Assembly (NCBI RefSeq): GCF_905201705.1
Contig: NZ_CAJKOX010000021.1
Coordinates: 1 to 64,000, forward strand
Direction: 5' to 3'
DNA length: 64,000 bases
DNA from: an uncultured Marvinbryantia sp.
GTDB lineage: Bacteria > Bacillota > Clostridia > Lachnospirales > Lachnospiraceae
Each line of letters begins with the position of its first letter. Position 1 is the first letter of the stretch. Both the position numbers and the translations under genes were made by a program. The notes below the pieces were generated by a model, which was not told where the DNA came from, ran no database searches, and worked only from the letters and a program-made list of their open reading frames with translations. Positions 43,077 through 51,459 of this stretch are shown here, piece after piece.

Positions 43077-44426
43077 CTAAAAATAACGCAGATAAATGCA
43101 TGCCATCGAGATCAGCACCACAAGGATCGTGGCGGGCGCCATATACCGGCAGTATTTGCCCCATCCGATCATGTGACCGTTTTTCGCTGCCACGGAGATG
43201 CCGACTACATTTGCGGAAGCTCCGATCGGTGTCGCACTGCCTCCGATATCTGTTCCGATCGCCAGCGTCCACGCCAGCACCGGAAGAGCCACGCCCTGCG
43301 ACGCCGCCAGACTCTTGATGATCGGGATCATGGTCGCCGCAAACGGGATATTATCCACAAATGCGCTGGCAACCGCGGAGATCCACAGTACGATCGCGAT
43401 CATCAGCATCGCATTGCCCTCGCTGATATCGGCAATAAATCCGGCGATTACTTCCAGAATGCCCGTCTGCTCCAGACCGCCAACTACCACGAACAGTCCG
43501 ATGAAGAACAGCAGCGTTTTATAATCCACCTTTTTGATCAGCACGATCGCATCTCTTCCCGCAGCGATCAGCGTGACGATGCCGATCACCGTGCCGATAG
43601 TCGAAACGGTCAGCCCCGTCTGCGCGTGCGTTACCAGCAGAACCACTGTAACCGCGAAAATAATGCAGCTAATGGTAAAATCCTTTTTGTTTTCAATCGC
43701 GTCCTTCGGATTCAGAGAAGCCGCCTGCACCACTGCCTGCCCGCCGCTCAGCTCCTTGTGGAAGCATATGTAAAAATAAATGATAACAAATACCAGGCAG
43801 ATCAGCGCGATCAGACCAGTGTTTGTCACAAAATCACCGAAGGTATATCCAAGAGACGTACCGATAATGATGTTAGGCGGATCTCCGCACATGGTTGCCG
43901 ATCCACCCAGGTTCGCGCAGAACACCTCCGCTAAGATCACCGGAACCGGGTTAAACTCCAGAAGCCGCGCAAGCTCCACCGTAACCGCTGCAAGGAACAG
44001 AATTACCGTGATGCTGTCGATAAACATTGCCAGCACAAACGACATCATCATAAAGGTGACGAAGATGCGCACCGCTTTATATTTTACAAGTCTTGCAATG
44101 CACAGGCAGAGCCAGCGGAAAAAGCCCGCTCTTCCCATTCCCTCCACCATCACCATCATACCGGCAATGAAGAAGATCGTCTCCCAGTTGATGCCTGCCG
44201 AGCTCTCGGAAGCCTCGCCCGCCGAGTACCAGAAGCCCGGCGTAAAAATGCTGCCAACATTCAGCGTATCGATCACCGCCGAACCGCTGTGCATGCAGAC
44301 GCCAAATACCAGGATCAGCATCAGCAGCCCGCATCCCAGAGACGCCAGATGACGTTCAATTTTTTCGGATACGATCAGCGCAAACATTGCAATAAAAATT
44401 ACAACAGCTACAATCTGTGCTACCAT
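43077..44426 (-). CDS. SLC13/ArsB-superfamily ion permease
   Basis: A 449-residue membrane protein with about eleven helices in two inverted repeats. Key loops are FCANLGGSATMCGDPPNIIIG and AIGTDIGGSATPIGASANVVG, the paired SNT/NP-like motifs of the ion transporter superfamily (CitMHS, NhaD, ArsB, DASS). FVDNIPFAATMIPI is also typical. Substrate cannot be chosen: dicarboxylate, citrate, anion or proton-linked sodium export all fit. It is second in an operon after a small secreted protein and before kinase-like genes. AGGAGGAAAAATTT precedes the ATG. Confidence 0.85.
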   Translation of the reverse strand: MVAQIVAVVIFIAMFALIVSEKIERHLASLGCGLLMLILVFGVCMHSGSAVIDTLNVGSIFTPGFWYSAGEASESSAGINWETIFFIAGMMVMVEGMGRAGFFRWLCLCIARLVKYKAVRIFVTFMMMSFVLAMFIDSITVILFLAAVTVELARLLEFNPVPVILAEVFCANLGGSATMCGDPPNIIIGTSLGYTFGDFVTNTGLIALICLVFVIIYFYICFHKELSGGQAVVQAASLNPKDAIENKKDFTISCIIFAVTVVLLVTHAQTGLTVSTIGTVIGIVTLIAAGRDAIVLIKKVDYKTLLFFIGLFVVVGGLEQTGILEVIAGFIADISEGNAMLMIAIVLWISAVASAFVDNIPFAATMIPIIKSLAASQGVALPVLAWTLAIGTDIGGSATPIGASANVVGISVAAKNGHMIGWGKYCRYMAPATILVVLISMACIYLRYF

Positions 44427-44439
44427 AAATTTTTCCTCC

Positions 44440-44892
44440 TCAGTTGATTTCTTTTATGAAAACGTTCCCGTTCTCCTTTCCGAAAACACTGAGGTTATTC
44501 TTTTTTCCGTCCTGCCGGTGCGCATAGCAGACCGCAATGCTCCTTCCGGAATTTTTCTGCATATGCTCGGCACAGTGCCGCTCAAACAGCGTCAGCGCAC
44601 AGCCCGGATATTCCTGTACCAGATCCAGGATATCCCTGCTCTCTATGAGCTTTCGACTGCGTGCCGCCCGCTGTACACAGGCATCGGGCATCTCGTTTCC
44701 CATCTGCTCCTCTGTGCAGATTCCCCAGTCAACCAGCATACGCTCTTCCCGGCGGATATGCTGACGGCATATCTCCTCCTCCATGCATGTATTTGAAAAA
44801 TCAGCGTTTACTCCTTCCATGTACATGCCGGATAACGTCAGGATCAGCACAAGCAGACGGCACACCCATTTTCTTACTACCAGACTTTTCAT
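44440..44892 (-). CDS. small exported Cys-containing protein, unknown
   Basis: A 150-residue protein. Residues 1-30 are a signal peptide or membrane anchor (WVCRLLVLILTLSG core). The rest is charged, with six Cys and several His (CMEEEICRQHIRREER, FERHCAEHMQK) that could bind metal or form disulfides. I do not recognise it. ATG at 44892 after AGAGAGGTGTG. It heads the permease/kinase operon, 13 bp before the permease gene. Confidence 0.65.
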   Translation of the reverse strand: MKSLVVRKWVCRLLVLILTLSGMYMEGVNADFSNTCMEEEICRQHIRREERMLVDWGICTEEQMGNEMPDACVQRAARSRKLIESRDILDLVQEYPGCALTLFERHCAEHMQKNSGRSIAVCYAHRQDGKKNNLSVFGKENGNVFIKEIN

Positions 44893-44912
44893 AAACACAC
44901 CTCTCTTCCGCT

Positions 44913-44940
44913 ATTATAATCATTTTTTTTTAAAATGCAA
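44913..44940 (-). promoter_or_regulatory. promoter of the permease/kinase operon
   Basis: TTGCAT at 44935-44940, 16 bp (A-rich spacer), TATAAT at 44913-44918 on the minus strand; leader only about 15 nt. Confidence 0.75.
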
Positions 44941-44984
44941 TTCTTTTTTTTGAAAGGTGTTTTTATGTGTCCGGCAAAAAATAT

Positions 44985-46049
44985 CTATTTCAATTCCAGA
45001 CGCACCTTATCCAGGTATCCTGGCAACCCGCCCGGATATTGCTCCTGAAGCGCCTCTGCCGACGGTTCCTCCCCGACTTCAGAAACCTCTATCGGGTAAC
45101 GTCTGCACAGCTCTATATCAAAATAAGACGCTGTATCCACTGCCGGTGTGCCGCAATCCATATCGAGCACCAGCATCCCGGTTTCCTCATCATAATCGAC
45201 CGCATCAAATTCCAGCCAGTTTTCCTGTTCGTCTGTCAGGCAGAGAAAATAGTTGATTTCCGTGTACTGATCATCGCCCTCACCGCAGAAGGTCCGCGGA
45301 TCACCCTCCATCTGCACACGGATACGCGCCGAGGCATCCGTGTAGGTCATATCCTGCACATGGAATATAAGATCCTCCGTTTTGAGCGTCCGGTTGATCG
45401 AAAGCGTCGCAGTCTGCTCCATAATGCTTTCCTTAGTCGTCTCAAATGCAAATGTAAAATCAGCAAGCCCGTCAACCGTTCCGTCCTCCTGAGACTGCAC
45501 AAAACGAATCATCAGAGTGACATCATTGATTTCCTGGGGGATCGCCCCCTCCTCGTAAGGCGCAAGCAATACATACTGCCCCTCTTCCCCCGTCTCATAA
45601 TTTTTCAGCATCAGTGTATCGACATATTCTCCATTTATGTAAATCGCACCGTAGTACAGCCACGGATGTCCCGTCACGATTCCATCCTCCCACGAGACCT
45701 CCACGGCCGCCCTGATATTGCTGGCATCGATCAATACCTCCTTCAGGGTCATGCTGACGCCGTCCTTCGTCTGCGTTTCATCAACCACTTCCGTGTACTG
45801 CCGCAGATCGTTGTCATTTCCCATCCATTCTGCAAGCCGGGTGGTAAAGCTGCTGATCGCCTCCGCCACTTGTTTGTGAAAAACACCGCCAAGTCCTGCC
45901 GCCGCTATCAGCAGCATACATGCCGCGCGTATCCCTGCCCGCCGGAAATACGGTCTTTTTTTCTGTTCCCAATCCTTTCCCGCTGCGTCAACAAAAACAT
46001 CGTCCGCGCACTGCAGCGCTTCCAGTAATTCAAAATGCTTCTGACTCAT
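44985..46049 (-). CDS. DUF4179 transmembrane anti-sigma factor
   Basis: A 354-residue single-span membrane protein: cytoplasmic part 1-38, helix about 40-58 (AACMLLIAAAGLGGVF), then an extracellular beta-rich DUF4179 region (VSMTLKEVLIDASNIRAAVEVSW). It overlaps the ECF sigma gene by 20 bp, which is typical for sigma/anti-sigma pairs. It should hold the sigma factor at the membrane until an envelope signal arrives; the signal is unknown. AAAGGAGAACACT precedes the ATG. Confidence 0.85.
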   Translation of the reverse strand: MSQKHFELLEALQCADDVFVDAAGKDWEQKKRPYFRRAGIRAACMLLIAAAGLGGVFHKQVAEAISSFTTRLAEWMGNDNDLRQYTEVVDETQTKDGVSMTLKEVLIDASNIRAAVEVSWEDGIVTGHPWLYYGAIYINGEYVDTLMLKNYETGEEGQYVLLAPYEEGAIPQEINDVTLMIRFVQSQEDGTVDGLADFTFAFETTKESIMEQTATLSINRTLKTEDLIFHVQDMTYTDASARIRVQMEGDPRTFCGEGDDQYTEINYFLCLTDEQENWLEFDAVDYDEETGMLVLDMDCGTPAVDTASYFDIELCRRYPIEVSEVGEEPSAEALQEQYPGGLPGYLDKVRLELK

Positions 46050-46629
46050 AGTGTTCTCCTTTCTTCCCTGAAATCCATTTCTCCGCCTGCAGGCGCTTGT
46101 ACAGCTTCTTTCTGCTCCGATACAGGCTCGCCTTGATCCCGTTCACTGTCCTGCCGTGGCGCGCCGCGATCTCCTTTTCCCGATCCAGATACCAATATCG
46201 CCTCAGGAAAATATCCCGGTCCGCCTCCGGCAGACTGCGCAGAAAATTGTTGATCACATGCGTCAGCTCTCTTGCGGTAATCTCCTCCTCCAGCGGATCC
46301 GAGAGCAGGCTGTTCAGTACACCGGTTTCCTGCTCAATATGTACCAGATGCAGATCCGCCCTCTTTGCTGCGTATTTCTTCCGCAGACAGTCGATCGCAA
46401 AGCCCCGCGTGATCCTGCCCACAAACGCAGGCAGGTTCGCCGGGCGCTTCGGCGGCATATACGACCACGCCGCCAGCCAGGTGTCATTTACACACTCCTC
46501 CGCATCCTCGATACTGCCCACAAAATTCAGGGCGATCCTGTGGCAATAGGCGTGATACTTCGCACTCAGCTCCTTAATCGCATTTTCATCCCTGCAAAAG
46601 AAAAGATCAATAATCTCAATATCCTCCAT
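46030..46629 (-). CDS. ECF-type RNA polymerase sigma factor
   Basis: A 199-residue sigma-70 family factor. Region 2 is seen in ALNFVGSIEDAEECVNDTWL and PAFVGRITRGFAIDCLRKK; region 4 in LPEADRDIFLRRYWYLDREK and GRTVNGIKASLYRSRKKL (HTH). Partner of the DUF4179 protein directly downstream. GGAGGACGG precedes the ATG. Targets unknown; I could not assign an autoregulated promoter. Confidence 0.93.
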   Translation of the reverse strand: MEDIEIIDLFFCRDENAIKELSAKYHAYCHRIALNFVGSIEDAEECVNDTWLAAWSYMPPKRPANLPAFVGRITRGFAIDCLRKKYAAKRADLHLVHIEQETGVLNSLLSDPLEEEITARELTHVINNFLRSLPEADRDIFLRRYWYLDREKEIAARHGRTVNGIKASLYRSRKKLYKRLQAEKWISGKKGEHYESEAF

Positions 46630-46693
46630 ACCGTCCTCCTTTCGTGCTTCTATAATAATATTCGTAAAATCGTGGGAAAAGTGTCACAAAAAC

Positions 46694-46722
46694 TTGTATC
46701 TGATAAAAAAATATGTTATAGT
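46694..46722 (+). promoter_or_regulatory. promoter of the antisense RNA
   Basis: TTGTAT at 46694-46699, 17 bp, TATAGT at 46717-46722 on the plus strand, giving a start near 46729. Confidence 0.65.
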
Positions 46723-46728
46723 CAAATA

Positions 46729-46830
46729 GAAAAGAACAACCGCCCACAGGGTGGGTTGACCTTTAGCAGAATAAATAAAAGCAGAAAATCCCACTCCATC
46801 CGCTCGGTCAAAGTTTAGGGGTGGTTTTTT
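46729..46830 (+). ncRNA. putative antitoxin RNA convergent with the small toxin gene
   Basis: A plus-strand transcript of about 100 nt is predicted from the promoter at 46694-46722 to a terminator (CCACTCC paired with GGGGTGG, then TTTTTT, ending 46830). It overlaps the 3' untranslated part of the toxin mRNA, as in type I systems with convergent RNAs (par/fst, txpA/ratA). It holds no ORF with a ribosome site. Confidence 0.6.
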
Positions 46831-46979
46831 CTGCCCAGGTACATTACTTTAAATTTAAAAAAATAAATGTCAGCAACGCCAAAATGAACATTCCAAACGC
46901 CATGAGATCCTGGAAATCAAAATTACGATTGTTCATCCGCATCACCTCCATCCTATGTAGAATGAAGGTCAACCCACCC
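46749..46979. repeat. 15-bp perfect inverted repeat flanking the toxin locus
   Basis: GGGTGGGTTGACCTT at 46749-46763 and its reverse complement at 46965-46979. Just outside, both ends also share AAAAGA(A)CAAC. Thus the two predicted RNAs start with nearly the same 5' sequence, and a full-length toxin mRNA could pair its 5' and 3' ends. Confidence 0.8.
46844..46936 (-). CDS. 30-residue holin-like type I toxin
   Basis: A 30-aa peptide: polar start MNNRNFDFQDLMAF, then one hydrophobic helix (GMFILALLTFIFLNL) and a final Lys. This is the layout of putative holin-like toxins and Fst/TxpA-type peptides that insert into the membrane. The ribosome site GGAGGTGATGCGG fits the ATG at 46936; upstream in-frame codons fall in the promoter and leader. 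Its promoter, the inverted repeats and the convergent RNA support a type I toxin-antitoxin module. Too short for most automatic gene callers. Confidence 0.75.
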   Translation of the reverse strand: MNNRNFDFQDLMAFGMFILALLTFIFLNLK

Positions 46980-47000
46980 CGCAACACAGTTGTCTTTTTT

Positions 47001-47029
47001 ATCATATCACATTTTCGTTTATTATTCAA
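47001..47029 (-). promoter_or_regulatory. promoter of the toxin gene
   Basis: TTGAAT at 47024-47029, 17 bp, TATGAT at 47001-47006 on the minus strand; leader about 58 nt beginning AAAAGACAAC. Confidence 0.75.
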
Positions 47030-47089
47030 TTATATTATTTGTCACGCATCAAATTATATGTGAATCTGTAAATTGAATTTTCTTTGGGA

Positions 47090-47118
47090 TTGCACTTTTT
47101 GTCAAAATTCGATATACT
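47090..47118 (+). promoter_or_regulatory. promoter of the YesL-family gene
   Basis: TTGCAC at 47090-47095, 17 bp, TATACT at 47113-47118 on the plus strand. Confidence 0.65.
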
Positions 47119-47155
47119 ATTATTTATATCTAAAATAATATCCCGAGGTGATAAC

Positions 47156-47938
47156 ATGAGTCGTTTTTTTAACATGGACAATGGATTTTTCCAGGTTTTA
47201 TCCCGGATTGCAGATTTGATGATTTTAAATATTATTTTTCTGATAACCTGCATCCCCATCGTTACGATCGGTGCCGCCTGGACAGCTCTCTATTACGTAA
47301 CGCTGAAGATGATCCGCAATGAAGAATCTTACATTGTGCGCAGTTACTTTAAGTCGTTCAAAGAAAATTTCAAGCAGTCCACTATCATGTGGCTGATCGC
47401 CCTCGTGCTGCTTGTCCTGCTTTTCTTTGATTACCGCATTGTAAATGTGATGGACGGAACCATCAGACAGGCAATGCTGATCGGTCTGACAGTCGTGGCG
47501 CTGTTTCTGGCAATGATATTGACATACCTGTTCCCGCTGCAGTCGAAGTTTTACAATACTATCAAAAATACCACCAAAAATGCACTTCTGATGTCCATCC
47601 GCCATCTGCCGCAGACGGTCATCATGCTGGTGATCACGGTCGCAGCCGTGCTTATTACATTCTTCAACAACTGGACGATCTCCTATGGACTTCTGTTCTG
47701 GATTTTATTGGGATTCGCCACCATCGCCCTGGCAAACTCCTGGTTCCTGGTGCGCATTTTTGATAAGTATATTCCGAAGGATGAAGAGGAAGAGACGCCT
47801 GCCCCGGACGAAGAATTCACGGTGCCGACTATGGAAGAAAAAATTGCGGAATTCCGTGCGGCGGACAATGCCGCGGAAGAGCTTTCGGAAACACCGACGG
47901 ATAACGATAACGATGGTGTTTCTGATGACGACCAGTAA
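47156..47938 (+). CDS. YesL/DUF624 family membrane protein
   Basis: A 260-residue membrane protein with about five helices (residues 20-205) and an acidic cytoplasmic C-terminal tail rich in Asp/Glu. The opening FFNMDNGFFQVLSRIADLMILNI and ITCIPIVTIGAAWTALYYVTLKM are hallmark sequences of DUF624, usually found beside carbohydrate ABC systems and YesM/YesN regulators. Here the neighbours are a TRAP-linked YesM/YesN pair. Function unknown. The ATG at 47156 has CCCGAGGTG ahead. Confidence 0.85.
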   Translation: MSRFFNMDNGFFQVLSRIADLMILNIIFLITCIPIVTIGAAWTALYYVTLKMIRNEESYIVRSYFKSFKENFKQSTIMWLIALVLLVLLFFDYRIVNVMDGTIRQAMLIGLTVVALFLAMILTYLFPLQSKFYNTIKNTTKNALLMSIRHLPQTVIMLVITVAAVLITFFNNWTISYGLLFWILLGFATIALANSWFLVRIFDKYIPKDEEEETPAPDEEFTVPTMEEKIAEFRAADNAAEELSETPTDNDNDGVSDDDQ

Positions 47939-47971
47939 TTTCCCGAAAACCTTTCTTGCTGCCAAAGATTA

Positions 47972-48010
47972 ACGGGAGCTTTAATCGCAAAGTCCGTTTA
48001 CAGCTCCCGT
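47972..48010. terminator. inverted repeat between converging genes
   Basis: ACGGGAGCT and AGCTCCCGT pair with a 21-nt loop between the YesL gene and the DctP-like gene. T-runs are poor, so termination is uncertain; the right arm overlaps the end of the DctP-like gene. Confidence 0.4.
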
Positions 48011-49005
48011 ATCCTCTCAATAATATCCATATACTCCCCGCAGTATTTCTGATAAACCGGTTCCACCGCCGCGCGGAAGCGCTCTTTTTCTTCATCCGAG
48101 ATCTCGATCACAACCGTGCCGTTTTTCACTGCCTTTTCCTGCGACTGCTTTTCCTGCAGCTTCCACAGCCTGCGTTCCAGACGGGCGGATTCCTTGGCGC
48201 ACTCCAGAATAATCTCCTGATCCTCCTCTGAAAGCTTCTCCCACGTGTGTGCAGACACAAGCTGCATCTCCGGCACGCGCGTGTGCTCATCCACAGTATA
48301 ATACTTTGCCACCTCGTCGTGGTTCATCGCCTTGTAGGACGGCCAGTTGTTTTCCGCTCCGTCGACCTCGCCCAGCTGAATGCTCGAATACACCTCGCTG
48401 TAGGCAATCTGAACAGCGGTGGCACCGAGTGCCTCCACCATATCCGCCATCATATCCGATTCCTGCACGCGGATCGTCATTCCCTGCAGATCCTCCAGGC
48501 ATGTGATCTGTTTTTGCGACGTATAGAAATTGCGCACGCCCGCATCGTACCAGCTAAGCCCTACCAGACCGACCTCACCCGCCTTCTCCAGGAAATAGTC
48601 GCCGATCTCACCGCTGAGCACCTCCCACATATGTGTGGAATCCCGATAGAGGTACGGCATCTGCAGCGCATTCATCTCCGGGATAAGCTCTGCAAGCTGC
48701 GAGAGCGAGATCCTGGCAAAATCAATCCCACCATACTTCATCTGCCGCAGGACCTCTTTCTCCGCGCCAAGCTCCGCCTCCGGCTGCACGATGACCTTGA
48801 TCCTGCCGTTTGTCTGCCTCTCCACCAGCTCCGCGAACCGGTAAGCTCCCAGTGTCGTCGGATAGTCCGCCGTCTGGTTTTCTGCATAATTCAGCACATA
48901 TTCCGGAACCGTTTCGCCCGTCCTGCCGATCTGCCACAGAACCGTCCCCATCAGAACACACAAAAACACTGCTCCGCCGATCAGCCACCCTTTTCTTCTG
49001 CTCAT
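47998..49005 (-). CDS. membrane-anchored DctP-like solute-binding protein, probable co-sensor
   Basis: A 335-residue TRAP DctP-family protein. An N-terminal helix (about 7-25, GGAVFLCVLMGTVLW) has no cleavage or lipobox motif and probably stays as an anchor. The fold is clear in LGAEKEVLRQMKYGGIDFARIS, LQGMTIRVQESDMM (the carboxylate-binding Arg), and EVYSSIQLGEVDGAENNWPSY. The start overlaps the response-regulator stop by 4 bp. Because a normal DctP exists at 53890 with the permeases, this copy more likely feeds ligand state to the sensor kinase. Confidence 0.82.
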   Translation of the reverse strand: MSRRKGWLIGGAVFLCVLMGTVLWQIGRTGETVPEYVLNYAENQTADYPTTLGAYRFAELVERQTNGRIKVIVQPEAELGAEKEVLRQMKYGGIDFARISLSQLAELIPEMNALQMPYLYRDSTHMWEVLSGEIGDYFLEKAGEVGLVGLSWYDAGVRNFYTSQKQITCLEDLQGMTIRVQESDMMADMVEALGATAVQIAYSEVYSSIQLGEVDGAENNWPSYKAMNHDEVAKYYTVDEHTRVPEMQLVSAHTWEKLSEEDQEIILECAKESARLERRLWKLQEKQSQEKAVKNGTVVIEISDEEKERFRAAVEPVYQKYCGEYMDIIERIREL

Positions 49006-49796
49006 ACCTTTTCACTCTCTTCTATCGCATAATTGCGGTACTCGCTCGGCGTCATCCCCGTCGTTCGCTTAAAGACTCTGGTAAAGTAATTAGAATCGTG
49101 GAAACCCACCCGCGTGCCGATTTCTTTTATATTTACCGCAAGGTCCGGCAGCATCTTCTTTGCAAGCTCCACACGAAGCTCCGTGAGGTATACAGTAAAA
49201 TTCTTATCAAAACACTGCTTGAAGATTTTGGAAAAATACGCATCGGAATATCCCATAGCGCCCGCGATATCCTGCAGGGCGATATCCTCCATATAATGCT
49301 GCTTCAGATAATCGCCAATCGCTACCGCCACCGCGCGCATCCGTGCATTGTCAGTGTTTTTCTCCTCCTCCGCGCTCTCCATATGACGATTTTCCTTCCG
49401 CACAAGCGTCTTCTTCTGTGCCTTTTCCTCCAGCCGGATCGCCTCCTCCAGAACAGCGATCAGCTCCTCATCAGAACCGGGCTTCAACAGATAATCAAGC
49501 GCACGCACCGAAAATGCCTTTTTCGCATAGCTGAATTCATCATAAGCTGTCAGAAAAATAATGCTGCTCACGTTATCCTTTTCCCTGATCTTCGCCGCCG
49601 CTTCCAGACCGCTCATGCCGGGCATATTAATGTCAAGGATCGCGATGCTGCACCCTTCCGAAAAAAAGCGCCGCACAGCCTCCTCCCCGTTCTCCGCCTG
49701 CACTGCCTCAAGCTGCCCGTCAAAATTTTTCTGGATCTTCTTGGTCACTACCATTCGCTCAATCGGTTCGTCGTCCGCAACCAGTACCCGAAGCAT
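49002..49796 (-). CDS. YesN-type response regulator with AraC-family DNA-binding domain
   Basis: A 264-residue regulator. Receiver 1-120: VADDEP acidic pocket, phospho-Asp in AILDINMPGMSG, Thr in IIFLTAYDEF, Lys in YLLKPGS. AraC-type double HTH 165-258 (IALQDIAGAMGYSDAYFSKIFKQ and GTRVGFHDSNYFTRVFKRTTGMTPSEYR). The ATG at 49796 follows AGGAGGTGAG just after the kinase stop. Likely activates the TRAP dctP promoter. Confidence 0.93.
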   Translation of the reverse strand: MLRVLVADDEPIERMVVTKKIQKNFDGQLEAVQAENGEEAVRRFFSEGCSIAILDINMPGMSGLEAAAKIREKDNVSSIIFLTAYDEFSYAKKAFSVRALDYLLKPGSDEELIAVLEEAIRLEEKAQKKTLVRKENRHMESAEEEKNTDNARMRAVAVAIGDYLKQHYMEDIALQDIAGAMGYSDAYFSKIFKQCFDKNFTVYLTELRVELAKKMLPDLAVNIKEIGTRVGFHDSNYFTRVFKRTTGMTPSEYRNYAIEESEKV

Positions 49797-49798
49797 CC

Positions 49799-51283
49799 TC
49801 ACTCACCTCCTATTGGAATTTCTATCTTTACGATCGTCCCTCTTTTTTCTCTACTGAAAAGCCCCACCCTTGCCTCCGAATACATCGCCAGAATGCGCCG
49901 GGATACGTTGGTAAAGCCTATCCCCATCTCTTTTTTGCTGTTCTGCAGAATTTCCGCACGCAGACGGTCCCGCGTCTCCTCCGGCATTCCAACACCGTTA
50001 TCCGCCACAATGATCAGCAGACTGCCGCCCTTCTCCCATACGCTGATCTTTATCTTTCCGCCCTCCACTTTCGGGGCCAGGCCGTGAATGATCGCATTCT
50101 CCACGAGCGGCTGAAAAGTAAAAGTCGGAATCTGATATTTCTGCGTGTCCACCCGGCAGTCGATCCGATAGGAAATCCGCGCGCCAAACCGCATATGCTG
50201 CAGATACATATAATCCTGCGTAACCTTGATCTCTCTGGCAAGCGAAACCCTCTGCTCGTCATTTTTCAGATTGTAACGGAAAATGTCGCTGAGTGCCTTG
50301 ATCATCTTCTCAGTAATCTCCGCCTCCTCCAGATTCGCCATCCCGCCGATCACATTTAATGTGTTAAACAGGAAATGTGGATTAATCTGGTTGATCAGCA
50401 CCTCCATCCTGGCATTCTCCAGACGGCGTTCCAGTTCCATCTGCTCAAGCTCCTTTTCGTGAAGCTTTCCAAGGGCAATGCGGTTTTCCTCCTGCGTCTG
50501 GATATAACGCGCCGTGGCATACTTCATTTTGTTGAACGCCGCAACCAGCTCTCCGAGTTCATCCTGGTTTTCCACCTGCACGTCCTCGATAAAAAATTCA
50601 TTTGCGGCAATTTTGCGCGACGCCTCCGCCAGCGCAATTACCGGATAAACGATCGAGCGGTACATGGTTTGGGAAAGCCAGAGTACAGCAAAGAAAGACA
50701 ACAGAATCAGCAAAATTACCAGCGCTGTCACCCACAGTACCAGCGGATAAGTCTCGCGGTATACGGCATTTCCCGCTTCCGCGCTCTCGATCAGCAGCGT
50801 CTGCGCATAGTCAAACAGATACGACTGCATATCATATACCTCATATAGGCTTTCAATATACCGGGGATCATCGCTGTCCATCGCAAGCACCGCATCTCTG
50901 CTTTCCTGGTACACCTCATAAATATTTCGGATCGACCAGATCTGCGCATAGATCCTGACTCCGAGCATACGATCCTCGACGGAATACTGTTCCACCGTTT
51001 CCCTTGTTGCTTCCATTGCCTGCTTAAGCGTTTCCTGCTTTTCCTCATCCGCATTTTTGACGTAAGCCTCAAAAGCAGCATTTTCCCGCTCAATTACCCT
51101 CACCAGCTCACCGTTCTGCGCGTTCATTTCCAGGATCCGGTGAAAATCGACCATGGAAAAGCGCACGATCCAGGCATCCAGAATACAGGAAAGCACAATG
51201 ATCAGGAGCACTCCGCCTGTAAAAAGGAGAATCTTGTGCCGGATCGTCTGCGAGTTCCATGCCTGCTCTATTTTTTTCCGCAC
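49799..51283 (-). CDS. YesM/LytS-type sensor histidine kinase
   Basis: About 494 residues from GTG 51283 (AAAGGACGGGAAGC ahead); the frame stays open to ATG 51406 but without a ribosome site. Helix at about 15-38, an extracellular sensing segment of about 145 residues, second helix at about 185-208, HAMP 210-265, a coiled-coil region, the phospho-His motif NQINPHFLFNTLNVIGG, and an HATPase domain (LVENAIIHGLAPK, VADNGVGMP, GIGFTNVSRRI). Partner of the YesN-type regulator overlapping its end. Confidence 0.88.
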   Translation of the reverse strand: MRKKIEQAWNSQTIRHKILLFTGGVLLIIVLSCILDAWIVRFSMVDFHRILEMNAQNGELVRVIERENAAFEAYVKNADEEKQETLKQAMEATRETVEQYSVEDRMLGVRIYAQIWSIRNIYEVYQESRDAVLAMDSDDPRYIESLYEVYDMQSYLFDYAQTLLIESAEAGNAVYRETYPLVLWVTALVILLILLSFFAVLWLSQTMYRSIVYPVIALAEASRKIAANEFFIEDVQVENQDELGELVAAFNKMKYATARYIQTQEENRIALGKLHEKELEQMELERRLENARMEVLINQINPHFLFNTLNVIGGMANLEEAEITEKMIKALSDIFRYNLKNDEQRVSLAREIKVTQDYMYLQHMRFGARISYRIDCRVDTQKYQIPTFTFQPLVENAIIHGLAPKVEGGKIKISVWEKGGSLLIIVADNGVGMPEETRDRLRAEILQNSKKEMGIGFTNVSRRILAMYSEARVGLFSREKRGTIVKIEIPIGGE

Positions 51284-51459
51284 ATGCTTCCCGTCCTTTC
51301 CATTTTTGTAGCTGCACGCCCGTTTTCCTGCAGTACGTATTCCAGGGCGGCAGCCGCCACCGGATTTTTGCACAAATGAGCGGTGCGCAAAAAACGCATC
51401 GCTCATCTATTGCATGCTCCGGCGTGCCTCCCGGCTTCCGGCAACATGCTTTTTTCGTA

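Noticed and set aside
46749..46979. The inverted repeat around the small toxin as ends of a miniature transposon (MITE)
   Set aside because: No target-site duplication is seen, and the shared sequence extends outward to each promoter start, which fits paired RNA 5' ends better.
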